From the NCBI GenBank assembly GCA_003255025.1, contig QANY01002375.1:1893109-1957108 (forward strand): a DNA stretch of 64,000 nucleotides, written 5' to 3'. Source of the stretch: Datisca glomerata (Eukaryota; Streptophyta; Magnoliopsida; Cucurbitales; Datiscaceae). The notes beneath the pieces were generated by a model, which was not told the origin of the DNA, made no database searches, and saw nothing but the letters and a program-made list of their open reading frames with translations. Below, piece after piece: positions 13,040-24,766 of this stretch (its first letter is position 1; the number at the start of each line of letters is the position of its first letter). Both the position numbers and the translations under genes were made by a program.

Positions 13040-13905
13040 AACCCTCCTACATTTTAGAGATGATGCATCACCATGTATAACTATATTTAGTGATGAAACA
13101 TAATTTCATCGCCATAGATGCATATTTTGCGAAGAAATTACCATTTGTCGCTATATCATTGCCATATTTAACATCTTATAATTCCATTGTTATATGTTTA
13201 CAAGATATAGTGACTAAAGACAACTTTGTTGCCACATATGCGTATTTAGCAATAAACTAAAATTTTGTCACTACATCTTCACCATATCTAGTGAGAATGC
13301 ATAATTTCGTGGCCACAAATGCATACTTAGTGACATATTGTAGTTTTGTCGCTATATTATTATGATATTTAGTAACTTATAATTCCGTCGCTAAATATAT
13401 AGTGACAAAGCATGATCCGGTCACCAAAGAGACATATGTAGCAACAAATTATGGTTTCATCACTACATCTTGACAATATGTCACGACGAATAATAATTTC
13501 ATCGCCACATATGCATGTACATTTATGAATTATAGTTTCATCACTATATCTTGACCATATATAGTGACAAACAATAATTCTGTCTCCACATATGCGTATG
13601 TAGTTACGAATTATAGTTCTGTCACCATATCTTGTTCATATATAGTGATGAACAATAATTCCATCGCAATAGATGGATATATATAGAAATGAATCATAAT
13701 TTCACCGCTAGATTTTGACCATATTTAGTGCCAATTTTTTATTTTGTCGCTACTTATGGATCTATGGCGATGAAATTTGGATTTGTCACTAAATATGGAG
13801 TTTTTTTAGACACGAAATTATTGTTTGTCATTAACTAGTATCTATAGCGATAGATTTTAGTTGGTTGCTAAAAAAAGGTTGCTAAAGAGCAATTTTCTTG
13901 TACTG
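13040..13905. mobile_element. CACTA-like (En/Spm) terminus with subterminal repeats
   Basis: The sequence ends at 13893-13905 with TTTTCTTGTACTG, one mismatch from TTTTCTTGTAGTG, the reverse complement of the common plant CACTA tip CACTACAAGAAAA. Inward of this are GTTGCTAAA-type motifs, then about seven or eight degenerate units of 80-100 bp built on TTTCATCGCCACATATGCAT, GACGAATTATAGTTTCATCACTA and CATATATAGTGACAAAC. Dense short subterminal repeats are typical of CACTA elements. No opposite tip or transposase is visible, so this is a single surviving end or a deleted derivative. Confidence 0.6.
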
Positions 13906-14605
13906 CGTCAGCCGAGCTCTTTCACAGGCTTTACTCTTGCTGCCCTTCATCTACTTAGGTCGATGTAACCTGAGTTTTAGGGAACCGACCAGGTAAGGCC
14001 TGCTTCCTCCTTCTGTGTGGTTAGGCTTTAGTGCCTTCTCTCGGCAGAAACTTCTTGGTGCATCATGATATTTGGTGTCACATTACTAGTAGTCAAGTAC
14101 GCCTATAAGAGTTTCCCTCAGTCGAAGACTTGAGGGGTTCCTACTGTCGTCTGAAGACTTCTTTATTCTGGTTCCTTCTCCGAGCTAACTTCATGTGGTG
14201 TGATGCTAAGGGTTTTGTTCGACTTGAGCAACTTGCACTTATATGAATCTTGTTCAGTTAGGAGGCCCATGACTAAAGGGATTAATTGCCTGACAGTTTT
14301 TTGTTATGACTTGTTCGTGCGCGTGCACCCCTAATCTTTATCGCGATTCAAGATCATTCATTCCTCTAGAGTAGGGTAATGATGGCGTGTGGACGCGTAC
14401 AAAGGAGGGTGAGAGCCGCCAATCACGAGGCCTGATTCATTGACATGTTGATTCACTCCTACGGACGAGTGAATGACATTTAGCTTTCCGAAACTGTCTC
14501 ATTGGTTCATGAAATGACAGTTCATTGGGCATGGAATCGCCTCAAGGGTTCCTATCGTGGTTTACTTTAGTGCCCATCAAATGAGCGGTTTCCTTCTTCA
14601 AGGCC

Positions 14606-15533
14606 TATAAATGGGTTGTTTCCCTCTTCATTTTCTTCATCCTCACCTTTTTAAGAGGGATGAGATCATCACTGACCCTCGTTCTTGCCCCCACTTCTTC
14701 TTTCCTTCCTACGAGAAAGTTCTTCCCTTCGAAGGCCCCTTTCGCTTTGGAGGATTCCTTTCGATCCACTTTTCATTTTCCTTTCTGTGGTAATTGCCTC
14801 CCTATCCATTGCCTTTTAAATGTCGTGCCTCAAAGTCACTAGTTTTCAGTCCTCGGTGACTTTCTTGTCGTTGATGATCCTGTGTGGTGGGCTCTTTGTC
14901 TTTGTTTGTTACTTGTTTATAGTTGCACAGTTCCTCCGTTGTGAAGCACCATCTTTTAGGAAATGTTTAAAACTTAGCTGGTAGTCTTGACCTTTGATCC
15001 ATGATGAAGTAACTTTACCGATCACAATCCATCTCGTACCTTCCGCTTCACCATCCCCATCTTTTACTACATCTATCCTTTCGATCTTTCATCAACTTAC
15101 GCCAACATGCTTCAAGAATGGGTGTAATAGTTATTCCGCTCGCAACCTTCAGGATGGTCTTGAGCCCGAGCAAGGTTGCTCATTTCCCTTTCTCACCCTA
15201 TGGGAAAGATTGAAGCCTTTCCAGCTTCTACGTGGAGGGACATATTGCCCGCGACGAAGCAAATTGAGTTCCTTTTTGGCTTGACTTGGTGAGGGTACTA
15301 GACCAAGTCATTGCGGTCCTGATCCTTCGGCCGAAGGGCGACCGAAGCCATGGAGACCTTAAAAAAGTTCATGAAAGCTGCGAAAATCCTACAACTACCG
15401 GCTCAGACATGAGAGGGGTCTCTTTTACTTTTAGGTTAGCCTGAGAATGGGGTTCGCCCTCTGCCTAAGGAGGGATTTTGTAATTTTCTTTTTCTTTTAT
15501 TTGTAACATTTTGCTCTTATAAATATGAATAAA
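14606..15533 (+). pseudogene. Possible antisense additional ORF of the Tat element
   Basis: A transcription-unit-like stretch on the strand opposite the host element: TATAAAT at 14606, a pyrimidine-rich leader, then a frame at 14994-15284 containing ITIHLVPS...FTTSILSIFHQLTP, and a tail with a polyadenylation-like AATAAA at 15528-15533. The ITIH plus hydrophobic FTTSILSIF...LTP pattern resembles the ITIHPMHIALSLKFPFSSLF stretch of the antisense ORF at 43519-43755 and the general form of the plant PF04195-type domain. Much is missing and frames are uncertain. The assignment is an inference and could be wrong. Confidence 0.35.
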
Positions 15534-16004
15534 TTTTATTTAATGGCTCTAGCTCTTTCCTTACTTTTGGTTATGCTCTTGTTTATTTCCTATCTATTAT
15601 AACCTTCATATTTCTATAAGCTTGGTCATCGACTCCAAGCTCGAATGACCTTTAAGTAACAAACTTTGATAATTGAAACTTCACTTTTACTTTCACTCGT
15701 GCTCTAATCAGTTTATGCGAGACCTTAACCGTTTCTTCATTCTTGCTTCATTGTCACTTTGGGTTGTGAATGTTCTAAGTACTAATGTTTGTTGTCCTGA
15801 GCTGCGAAGTTATCCTGATCCCGAGCTTGAGTGAGCCTTAAGTAAGGGACTTGATCCTTTAAGTAATTGATCATTATCACTTCCTTCATAGTGGGTTGCA
15901 GCCCATTTTAAGAGAGGTCAGGTCATATAGTCATGTCTTTACCTTGGACATTAGTTGGGTGTTTCCCCTTGCGGGAGGTCAGATGAAACCTACGAGGACT
16001 TCTC
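15534..16004. other. Unassigned spacer inside the Tat remnant
   Basis: No protein motif. Short words such as CTTGGTCATC, CTCGAATGACC and CTTAAGTAA recur, suggesting an older, more diverged tandem structure that leads into the array. Confidence 0.5.
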
Positions 16005-17735
16005 TGTCTGGCGAGCTAGAGTGCTCGCGAGACATCTCATTTTCCTTGGGCATCTAGCCAGATGTTCTTGCACTGCCTAAAGACTTTTTTCCGTCTGGTA
16101 AGCTAGAGTGTTTTTCAGACATCACCTTATCCGTAGGCATCTAGCCAGGCATTCCTGCTCTGGCTAGAGCCTTTTCCCGTCTGGTGAGCTAGAGTGTTCA
16201 CCAAACATCACATTATTCTTAGGCATCTAGCCAGGCAATCTTACTCTGGCCAGAGCCTTTTCTTGTCTGGTGAGCTAGAAGGCTCGCCAGACATCATATT
16301 TTCCTTAGGCATCTAGCCAGGCATTCGTGATCTAGCTAGAGTCTCTTCATGTCTGTTGAGCTAGAGTGCTTGCTAGACATCCCATTTTCCTTTTTAGAGT
16401 CTAGCCAGACATCTCTACTCTAGCTGTAGCTTTCTTTCCCGTATGGCAAGTTAGAATGCAAGCCAAACATCATTATTTGTCTTTTTGGAGTCTAGCTAGG
16501 TATTTATGCTCTAACTAGAGCTTTTTCTCCCGTGTGGCGTGCTAGAACGCACGTCAGACATCAGTTTTTGTCTTTTTGGAGTCTAGCTAGGTATTTCTAC
16601 TATGACTATAGTTTTTTCATGTTTGGAGAGCTAGAATGCAAGCAAAACATCACTTTTTGTATATTTGGAGTCTAACCAGACATTTATGCTCAGAATATAG
16701 CTCCTTTTTCCGTCTGGTGAACTAGAATGCAAGCAAGACATCACTTTTTATGTTTTTGGAGTCTAGTCAGGCATTTCTACTCTAACTAGAGGTCATTTTC
16801 TCATCTAGAGAGCTATTATGCAAGCTAGATGCCATTTTTGGTCTTTTTAGAGTATAACCAGGCATTTTTGCTCTGACTAGATCTCTTTTTCCCATATGGC
16901 AAGCTAGAATATAAGTCACACTGCACTTTTTAACTTTTTGGACTCTAGCTAAACATTTTTGTTTTGACTAGAGCTTATTTTTCCCATCTGGTAAACTAGA
17001 ATGCAAGTCAAACATAACTTTTCATCGAGTCTGGCGAGCTAAAATATAAGTCAGACATCACTTTTTATCATTTTGGAGTCTATTCAAGAATTTATGCTCT
17101 CACTAGAGCTCTTTTTCTCATACGACGAACTAGAATGTAAGTCAGACATCACTTTTTATCTTTTTAGCCAGGCATTTTTGCGCTTACAAGAGCTCATTTT
17201 CCTATATGATGAGCCAGAATTCAAGTCACACATAACTTTTTGGAGTCTAGTCAATCATTGTTAGTTTGACTATAGCTCATTTCCCATTTGGCAAGCTAGA
17301 ATACAAGTCAGACATCACTTTTTATCTTTTTGGAGTCTAGTTAGGTATTTATGCTCTAACTAGAGCTCATTTCCCCAATTTACGTGCTAGAATGCAAGTC
17401 AAACATCACTTTTTATCTTTTTAGAGTCTAACCAGATATTTCTATTTTTTCTAGAGCTTCTTTTTCATGTCTAGTGAGCTAGAATGCAAGCCAAGCATTA
17501 TTCTTTATCTTTTTAAAGTCGAGTCAGGTATTTCTGCTCTAACTAGAGCTCATTTTCCCATTTGACGAGTTAGAATGTAAGCTAGACATAACTTTTTATC
17601 CCGTATGACGAGCTAAAATGCAAGAAAAACATCACTTTTTATCCTGTTTGACGAGCTAAAATTCAAGCTAGACATCAATTTATATCCCGTTTGGTGAACT
17701 AAAATGCAAGTCAGATATCACTTTATATCCCATGT
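16005..17735. repeat. Tandem satellite array, about 87-90-bp unit, roughly 19-20 copies
   Basis: Each unit has the order CGTCTGGTGAGCTAGAATGC, AAGCCAGACATCACTTTTT, GGAGTCTAGCCAGGCATTT, GCTCTGACTAGAGC. The word AGCTAG appears at 16014, 16101, 16187, 16273 and 16359, giving 86-87-bp steps, and related units continue to 17735. The left units carry extra GC (CTCGCGAGACATC) while the right ones are AT-drifted and some are shortened, so there is a gradient of divergence along the array. It lies inside the Tat remnant, and such elements are known to carry tandem repeats. Short ORFs here have no meaning. Confidence 0.9.
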
Positions 17736-19305
17736 TGCACTTTGTGCTATGGTAATTTTTTGCTTGATAATCGTTGCTTAGTGTACACATCATATCAATG
17801 TCTGCCTAAGTTCAACGTTGGTTGTTAAAGGAGAGGTTAACTCCTCTACTCTAATTAGAGGGGCCGATGCAAGATGTCAAGGACTGATAGGTCTTCTATC
17901 TTCAGAGATGCCGCCTTCCATATTCTATTGGGGCCTGATACCCTAGGTTTCCTAAGGATCATCTTTGTTTTCTTGGTGAGACCCTATGAGTTCCTCATCC
18001 TGCTCGGAAGTAAACATCGATTCATCCTAAACTATCCTTTATTGTTGCTCTAATGAGAGAACAATTTATCCTACCCGTTCTTCAGATCCCTCTATAGGCT
18101 GCTCTTCAAGCGATTCGTCGATCATGGATTTTTCTGGTTGCCCCTATTCTCATACGTCTATCTGCTCCATATTAGTGCTTAGGAAGTGTATGCTCTCACG
18201 TTCCACCATTAGACTTTTGATCCCCTTGGGTAAACTTTGTGTAAGAGGCCTTGTGATTGTTCTCGTCTTCTAACAGGAGCAGACTTGACCTGTGAGCTAG
18301 CATATCGATTTTGGCCCAATCTACTTCTTCGCATCTCCTTCTTTACCCGAGGTGGGACTTGAGAGTTAGAGAGCATATGAGCTTAGATTCACGATACGTG
18401 GTATAAATCTATCACTCTTCGGGAAGGGCCTATTACGGAGAACTAATGCAAGGCTTGTAATTCAACTGGTGATGATATCAGACCTGTTTATCTGCTTACC
18501 GAACTTATCATTTACGCAGCAGCTCTGTAAAATTTTTTGTGGCAAAAAAGACACCAAGAGATTGAATGGAGGCCAAGTAATCGCCTCGCTAAGGGTGGTT
18601 TGTCGACGTTTTGCTCCATCTTCCATGATCGCTCATATTTTATCCCTAAAAGATTCTTCAAAGGCCTTTGCCTTCATTTGTTCTTTGACAATCCTATTAT
18701 CCTCTATTGTCTGGTTGTATTATAGGGAGCCAGAAGTACACTGGAGGGGTGTTTTACGTGATGTCCTCCTTCAGAACCCTCCTATTACATAATTCCTTCT
18801 TTTGCATTTGGCAAATTCCAACCAGTGCCTCCACCACTAAGTGAAAGCTTGACCATCCAAAGTATGGTTTCACTTTGGTACCGATTTCTTCAAGAGGTTG
18901 CAGTTTCTCTTAGACAAGGTGTCGTTTCACCCCTTCCAGGATGGTTTTCCCTCATGGTTCTCTGAGTGCATGATGACTCCGCCAGCAAGCCTTTCAGTTA
19001 CGAGGAGGATTATTCCTGTGTAAGAGGCCACTTCAATTTGAGTGAGGACTAGCATGTCCTTGCTCCCCCTCTTGGTCACCTTAGAGGGCGCGACCATCAT
19101 CTCATTCTTCTCTCGTCGTGTGATCCCCCTAGAGGCAGGGAGTTCTCCTCTCGACGAGGAGGAGGGTGGATTCCCCCTTTCATCCTAGACCTCGTCGGAG
19201 TGAGACGAGAATGCCAGACTCATTTTCTCTTTATGGAGGAACAAAGGTCTTAAGTACTTTGAATGGGAATGGTTTTGATGTCCTCCCCACAGACGCACCA
19301 ACTAT
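17736..19305 (-). pseudogene. Degenerate leader and gag-like region of the Tat element
   Basis: The position directly inside the primer-proximal end of the 5' LTR is where gag should be. The minus strand from 19255 leftwards has a glutamate/serine-rich N-terminal-like stretch, then scraps such as AFHLVVEALVGICQMQ-like sequence (about 18850-18780) and TTLSEAITWPPFN (about 18600). I cannot align these securely to a gag family. No frame is open for long. The plus-strand ORF at 18469-18792 overlaps this and looks like chance. Confidence 0.35.
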
Positions 19306-19820
19306 TGATGCCCGAAATCTCTCTACAATACACGTGCTCTCCCATTGACAACTAAAAATCCTCTCGGCCTAAAAATCTATAAAACACAAACAAAAAACCC
19401 TAAGAACGAGGAGAACCAGGGTTAGTTTCCTCGCCTAAGGACCTCTGATACTTAAGTCAGTATCCTGGTAAAATTTTTGAAGAGATTTCCTAAGGGGAAA
19501 GTTGCTCACCTTCTTCTGGAGTACGTTGGGGTACTTATACATAAAACATTGTGGGTGGAAGCGTGTCGAAAAAGCCTTGGAAGCATGTGGGAGAAGCCTT
19601 CCAAGATGCGACAATTGCCTTTGATTAGATGGATGGGAGGCGACCTTTAATGTCGTTGTCCCCTGAGCTGACGTAAAGTGATGATTATTAAATGTCAATG
19701 TATTTTTGAAGTGACTGAAAGAGGATTAATCTGATACATATCATGTCGATTTGACTCGTTGGACATTCAAGCCTAATGAGAGGATGTCACGTGGAATATT
19801 TTTTTGGTGCCCAATGATAT
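19306..19820 (-). mobile_element. Tat-type 5' LTR
   Basis: On the plus strand it begins TGATGCCCG at 19306, so on the minus strand the LTR ends CGGGCATCA just before the TTGGTGCGTCTGTGGG leader. Inside, minus strand, are GTATAAGTACCCC (TATA-like) and the block GATACTGACTTAAGTATCAGAGG, followed by CTTAGGCGAGGAAAC. Equivalent blocks occur on the plus strand at about 61960-62000 and 63245-63295. The right edge is uncertain within about 50 bases. Confidence 0.6.
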
Positions 19821-20124
19821 GATATAGAAGCTTAATCTTTGTCTCAACCAATTTTAGTAATCGTATGCATTGGTTAGATACCCAATTGCGTTGTTTGAAT
19901 CAGTTGATTTTAGTGAGTATTTGGTAGATAACAATATTATACACATCAGTTTTAGTATAAAGAGCAAAGACATGCTACATGAACAATGTTAAGTGCTGAA
20001 TCACCTTACTCACTGGTCAGTGATCATTGGTAGAAATATACATTTGGTTGCTTTAAAAAGTCGCTGCATGACAATGACACGCAATCACATGTGTCATGCA
20101 AAAACTTAGGAATTAATGATTTTA
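19821..20124. other. Unassigned intergenic sequence
   Basis: AT-rich, no open frame of note, no repeat or motif that I recognise. Confidence 0.5.
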
Positions 20125-20590
20125 TTTGAAAGTAGGTTCACGGTTCACTTGAATTGATTTTTTGATGAAAAATCAAACTGAATTAAAGTTTCGGTTCGAT
20201 AATAAAGTGAGTCGAACTGTGAATGCTAAAAAAACCAAACTGTGAGTTTTGATTCGGTTTTATTAATTAAAAATAATATAAAATAAAAAATTTATTTCGG
20301 TTCGGTTCAGTTCTCGGTTCAGTATTATTAATTAAAAATACTTTTTAAATGATATTATTGAAAAAATAATATAAAATCAAAAACTTGTTTCGGTTCGGTT
20401 CGGTATTATATGAAATTATATGTAAAAAATAAAAAATAATATTAATTTGATGTTTTAGTTAGGTTCAAAAACCACCAAAATTTCGAATCGAACCAAAACT
20501 TCGGTTCAACAATAAAACCGAACCGAACACATATAAAAAATCGAATGAACCGGTCATTTTCAGTCCAATTCGGTTTAATTTTGAATACTG
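20125..20590. mobile_element. hAT-like non-autonomous element, CGGTTCGGTT family
   Basis: The left half is rich in TTCGGTTCGGTT and the right half in the reverse complement AACCGAACCGAA, so the unit folds back on itself. TATTATTAATTAAAAATA-type spacers separate the GGTTCGG clusters. This composition is widespread in plants as hAT-type MITE termini. Clean terminal inverted repeats and a target duplication are not visible, so edges are approximate. Confidence 0.5.
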
Positions 20591-20724
20591 CTATTTGGAA
20601 GCATCTTTAAACATTTACGGACATTATTTTAGTGAATGATTTAGGCTAAAAATTTGATAAATTAGTAAGTGGGTTAAAAGATTAATTTGAAGTATTCTTA
20701 TATACTTTATAACATATTCATATA

Positions 20725-20900
20725 ACTCAACAGGACAGGTCAGATGGTGAAATTTTTAGAATGGAAGGTTTGCTCTAAAGGTTGTCGGTTTAAGTCTTCT
20801 TGAATGTAAATAATTTTTAAAGTCATGTAACACTGATATTAAAATCAGCTATTTACACTGACTCATATAGAGAAATTTTTAAAAATACACTGTACAGAGT
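20725..20900 (+). repeat. SINE-like, tRNA-derived repeat (copy 1)
   Basis: GGTCAGATGGTGAAATTTTTAG resembles a pol III A box and GGTTGTCGGTTTAAGTC a B box, about 45 bases apart, followed by TTCTTGAATGTAAATAATTTTT. The same order of boxes and tail occurs at 30152-30240. Box sequences are degenerate. Confidence 0.4.
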
Positions 20901-21109
20901 GTTTTATGATTAGTCTGATGAGCACGCATCAGACACTTATGGTTAAAAAACATATTCCCTACCATTTGAAGCACATTTGAAGAGCATTTGGCTGTATCTA
21001 TGTTTTCTTGAGAAAGTGCTTTCAAGGATAGAATAATTATTAAAAAAAAATATGTTAAATAAAACGTCTTCTGTATGGTACCTATAGAGGCATAAAACCA
21101 TTTTCGAAC

Positions 21110-21540
21110 ATTTGGTTCTATGTTTTGAATTGTCAAGAATGCTCTCAGGATGAGTTTGGAGTGGAATTCTCTTGGATGCAGACAATTCTTTTGGGTGAAT
21201 GCTTCTAGTGTTAAATTAATGGTTAACTTAATTCGTGTAAGAAAACTTCTGAAAACACACTGTAAGAATTTCATAAGATTAGTCAACGCAAGTCGTCATA
21301 ATCAATAGCACTCATTGTTAAAAAAATAAACATATTTCATTATATTTTGAAATATACTTGATCATATATTTTCGTGAGAAAGTGCTTTCAAGTATAAAAA
21401 ATTATGTATAATTTCAATAAAATCCCTTAATTTTCATCAAATTTCAACTACATTCTCTTTACTTTAAACTCGTCTCCAAACACCCCTCAACTTTCATTTT
21501 CAATTAAAAAGATCCCAGTTGTCCATCTCTTCATCTAGAC
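21110..21540. repeat. Dispersed repeat block shared with 30395-30760
   Basis: Blocks CTCTTGGATGCAGA, GAGAAAGTGCTTTCAAG, AATTTCAATAAAA and CTCAACTTTCATTTTCAAT occur here and again, in the same order, at 30395-30760. The first half looks like the 3' part of the SINE-like repeat. No coding content; the ORFs at 20879-21286 lie in these repeats. Confidence 0.55.
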
Positions 21541-22390
21541 TCTAAAATAAAATAATATTAGTGAAAAGTTCGTGCTTCGGACGGATTATTAAAAAATTAT
21601 TTAAAATATTATAACTAATACATATAATTATTAGAACTAATTTTAAATAAAATATGAAATACAAAAATAATTTATTATATTTATATATCGATAAGACTTG
21701 TAGTTACTGAATTTTCACACAAAAAAGGCATTAAGCATACCAAAAAGTTTGATATCTTTTATGAAATAACTTTTGAGATAACAATGATAAAATTAGAAAA
21801 ATACTTTTCAACAGATAATCAATTTTTTATTAAAAAAAATATGGAATAACCAAAATAGGATACATAATTGAAATAAACGATCATGTAAAACTCATATCAT
21901 ATATTTATATTTATTAGATTTTTTGTCATCAATAATAGAATTTTTTTATTAACATTTTAAAAATTAATTTGACAGTAAAATTTTGATCTTTCTAAAATGA
22001 GTAACTAACTAAAAGTAGACTAGAATATATATTTTGGTCCTTGAATATAGGTAAAACATTTGTTGTTATTAAATAAAAAAAATAGTACAAAAATTGTTTT
22101 TTAAAATGAATAGAGAATGATAAAAGCACACAACCATAAACTTAAAAAATAAACCTGGAGAAAGGAAAAACCCTGGGAGAATTAAAACTAAAGAAATATT
22201 AGTGATTTGTACGCTAAATAAATAGATTAAATATGTATATTGATAAAATAAAAAACGTGACTCAAATTAACCATGTAAATAACAAATAAAAAAAATTTGG
22301 TATAGAAATTTGTAAAGGACACTTTTAACTAATGATAATTTTCTTTCAGAAACTAATAATATGAGCCGATATTATCATCTTAAATGAAAA
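21541..22390. other. AT-rich unassigned sequence
   Basis: Very AT-rich, with many A and T runs. No ORF, motif or repeat recognised. Confidence 0.5.
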
Positions 22391-24766
22391 ATCAAGAAGA
22401 AAATACCTAGAATGACTAATCAGGCTATTCTTCAGGAAGAAAAATTTTGGACAGACAGATCAAAGGCTGACTGGTTAGTAGAAGGGGACAAAAATACTAA
22501 ATTTTTCCATACAAAGGTCAAAGGGCGTAGAAGGCAAAACAAAATTTATGGGTCACTTGGGTAACTGGACCACTTCCCAAGAAGGAATTAAAAGAGAAAC
22601 CCAACACTATTTCACAGACCTTTTTCAATCCACCAAACCGAGAGAATTCGAAGCTGTGCTGGAGCACTTGGATAAGAAATTGACTTTGGAGTAAGCAGCC
22701 CAATTGAGAGAACAATTGAGGAGTGGCAGATTGCCCGGGCCATAAAGGATATTCGAGCTGCAAAGGCGCCTGGGCCGGACGGGTACGCCTCCAGTTTATT
22801 TTCTCAATTTTATGGGCTTACTAAAGTCTGAAAAAAAAAATCTGCCAAAAGATGTGAATTACACTTATTTGACACTTATTCCCAAGATTTGAGGTCTATT
22901 TACCTTGAGCAATGTGCTTTATAAAATTATTTCAAAAAATTTGTCTAATAGGCTACGGGAAGTGATAGCTAATTTGGTTAACCAAGCCCAAAGCGCTTTT
23001 ATCCAAGGCAGAAGTATTGGTGATAATATTTTGATTGCACAAAAATTTTACATACAATCAAATTGCGGAAGAATAAAAATAGGAAATTGGCGGCCATCAA
23101 GCTTGATATGTCCAAGGCTTAAGATAGGGTGGAGTGAAATTTTGTTATAGCAGTTATGAAGCATATGTATTTTCCAGATAACTAGTGTAAACAGATCTGT
23201 TTATATTTGTCTGCGGTCTCTTTCAATCATAGTTTATGTGGACATGTCACCCGTTTTCTATCCTTAAAGAGGACTTAGGCAAGAATATCCGCTTTAACCC
23301 TATTTATTTATACTCTGCTCGGAGGTTTTATCTTCCCTACTAACAATGACTGGTACTACGGGTGTTATTCATGGTTCTAAAGCGTCAAGAGATGGTCCTT
23401 CAATTTCGTGCTTTAGAGTCAGAACTTAAGCAGATTGAGACTATTCTAGAGAGTTATGGTTTTACTTCTGGTCTTATTATAAATTATCATAAGAGTAATA
23501 TTTTATTCAGCTCTAATGTTAGCGCAACATAGCATACTAATTTAGCTGGTATTTTGAAAATGGAGGTGAATAGCAGTCTAGGTAAATATCTTGGCCTAGA
23601 AACTAATTTTAGTCTCTCAAAGCAAGAATTTTTAAATGATATTAAACATAAAGTTATTAACAGACTAAATGGGTGGGCAGAGTGTTGGCTTACAAATGCA
23701 GGACGTGAAATTATAATTAAAACTATCGCCCAGGCGATTTTGATTTATGCCTCGTGATCAAATTACCATGAACGCTTATTGTTGATTTATGTGTCAGACT
23801 TGGCAACTATTGGTTGCGGGGGCCTTCTACTAATAAAACTGAGATTTCTTGGGCAAGCTGGAATAAGCTTATGGTTAGTAGAAATAATGGTGGTCGGGCA
23901 TTCAAAGATTTACATTGCTTCAATCTAGTTATGCTTGTGAAACAAGGATGGAGAATTTTACATGACCCTAGATCATTACTAGCTAAATTTCTAAAGGCCA
24001 AATACTTCAGAAGCAAAAATTTTCTAAATGCAAAGATTGGTTATAGGCCTTCATGGGGTTGGCGCAGTATAATGCAAGGGAGAAAATTCTTACTTGGGGT
24101 TTTGTTGGAGGATCGTGACGGAAAAAATGTAGACATTTGGAGAGATCCATCGGTGCCCAGACCGGAGCTTTTTAGATGTATTTCCCCTTCCAATATGAAC
24201 GTTTCAAAAGTTACAGCAGATCTGATTATGCCAAATCACGTCTGGAACAAAAATTTAATTGAAGGATATTTCTGTAAGGAGGTCTTTGTTGTTATTCAAC
24301 CTATTCATCTCAGCCTAAGTGTGCAAGAAGATAAACTTACATGGTATTACACAAGGGACAAGTCTTATTTAGTGAGGACAGGGTACAATGTGGCTATCAA
24401 CATGCTTCAGCGTAGAAATCTTAGACGAGTTGCGGGAGGAATTACCAGCAATCCAGTGGATGATTCGACTTATTGGAAGAGAATTTGGAAGCTCAAAGTT
24501 CCCCTAAAAATAAGGGACTTCCTATGGTGATGCTTTAAGAAATTTTTGGCGTTAAAATCAAATCTGCTCTAGAAGAGTTTAAAGATAAATTTCCTCTGCT
24601 CCATTTAAGGTATGGAACAGAAAACAGCTTTGCACGTTTTCTTTAACTGCTCGTTCAGTCATTTTTTTGGTTCGCTAGCCCACTCACGCTGCATACAGAA
24701 CAACTTATGGGAGGATCTCTGTGCAATCTAGAATGAATATGTTCGGGGTTTAAAGGAAGGAATGAT
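22391..24766 (+). pseudogene. LINE ORF2 remnant, duplication copy A
   Basis: In order: DRSKADWLVEGDKNTKFFHTK (about 22455-22515), the linker, AIKDIRAAKAPGPDGYASSLF (about 22742-22805), NRLREVIANLVNQAQSAFIQGRSIGDNILIA-type palm sequence (22905-23045), AAIKLDMSKA (about 23090-23125), RYLGLE-type block (KYLGLETNFSLSKQEF, 23554-23757), and at 23814-24530 a long open stretch of the reverse transcriptase C-terminal zinc-binding region (SWASWNKLMVSRNNGGRAFKD, WGWRSIMQGRKFL, VDIWRDPSVP, YWKRIWKLKVPLKIRDFLW). Stops and frameshifts are frequent elsewhere. 5' truncated: endonuclease and ORF1 are absent. Confidence 0.9.

Larger units (their letters stand above)
13906..19820 (-). mobile_element. Ty3/gypsy Tat-type element, reverse strand, heavily deleted
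   Basis: The region is less AT-rich than its surroundings. Its right end has an LTR (19306 to about 19820) whose core matches the LTR-like repeats at 61650-62050 and 62938-63345. Next to the LTR, on the minus strand, is TTGGTGCGTCTGTGGGGA, close to the TTGGCGCCGTCTGTGGGA leader start of Tat elements. Going left come a decayed gag-like stretch, a long tandem array and a plus-strand unit that may be the antisense additional ORF of this lineage. I see no reverse transcriptase or integrase. The left LTR could not be delimited; 13906-14590 holds no protein motif I recognise. Confidence 0.55.

Noticed and set aside
16005..17735. A CRISPR-like array
   Set aside because: The units are contiguous 87-90-bp repeats without unique spacers, in plant nuclear DNA within a retrotransposon.
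18469..18792. 107-residue plus-strand ORF as a gene
   Set aside because: It lies antisense to the gag-like part of a Tat remnant, has no recognisable motif, and the overlapping frames are equally open.
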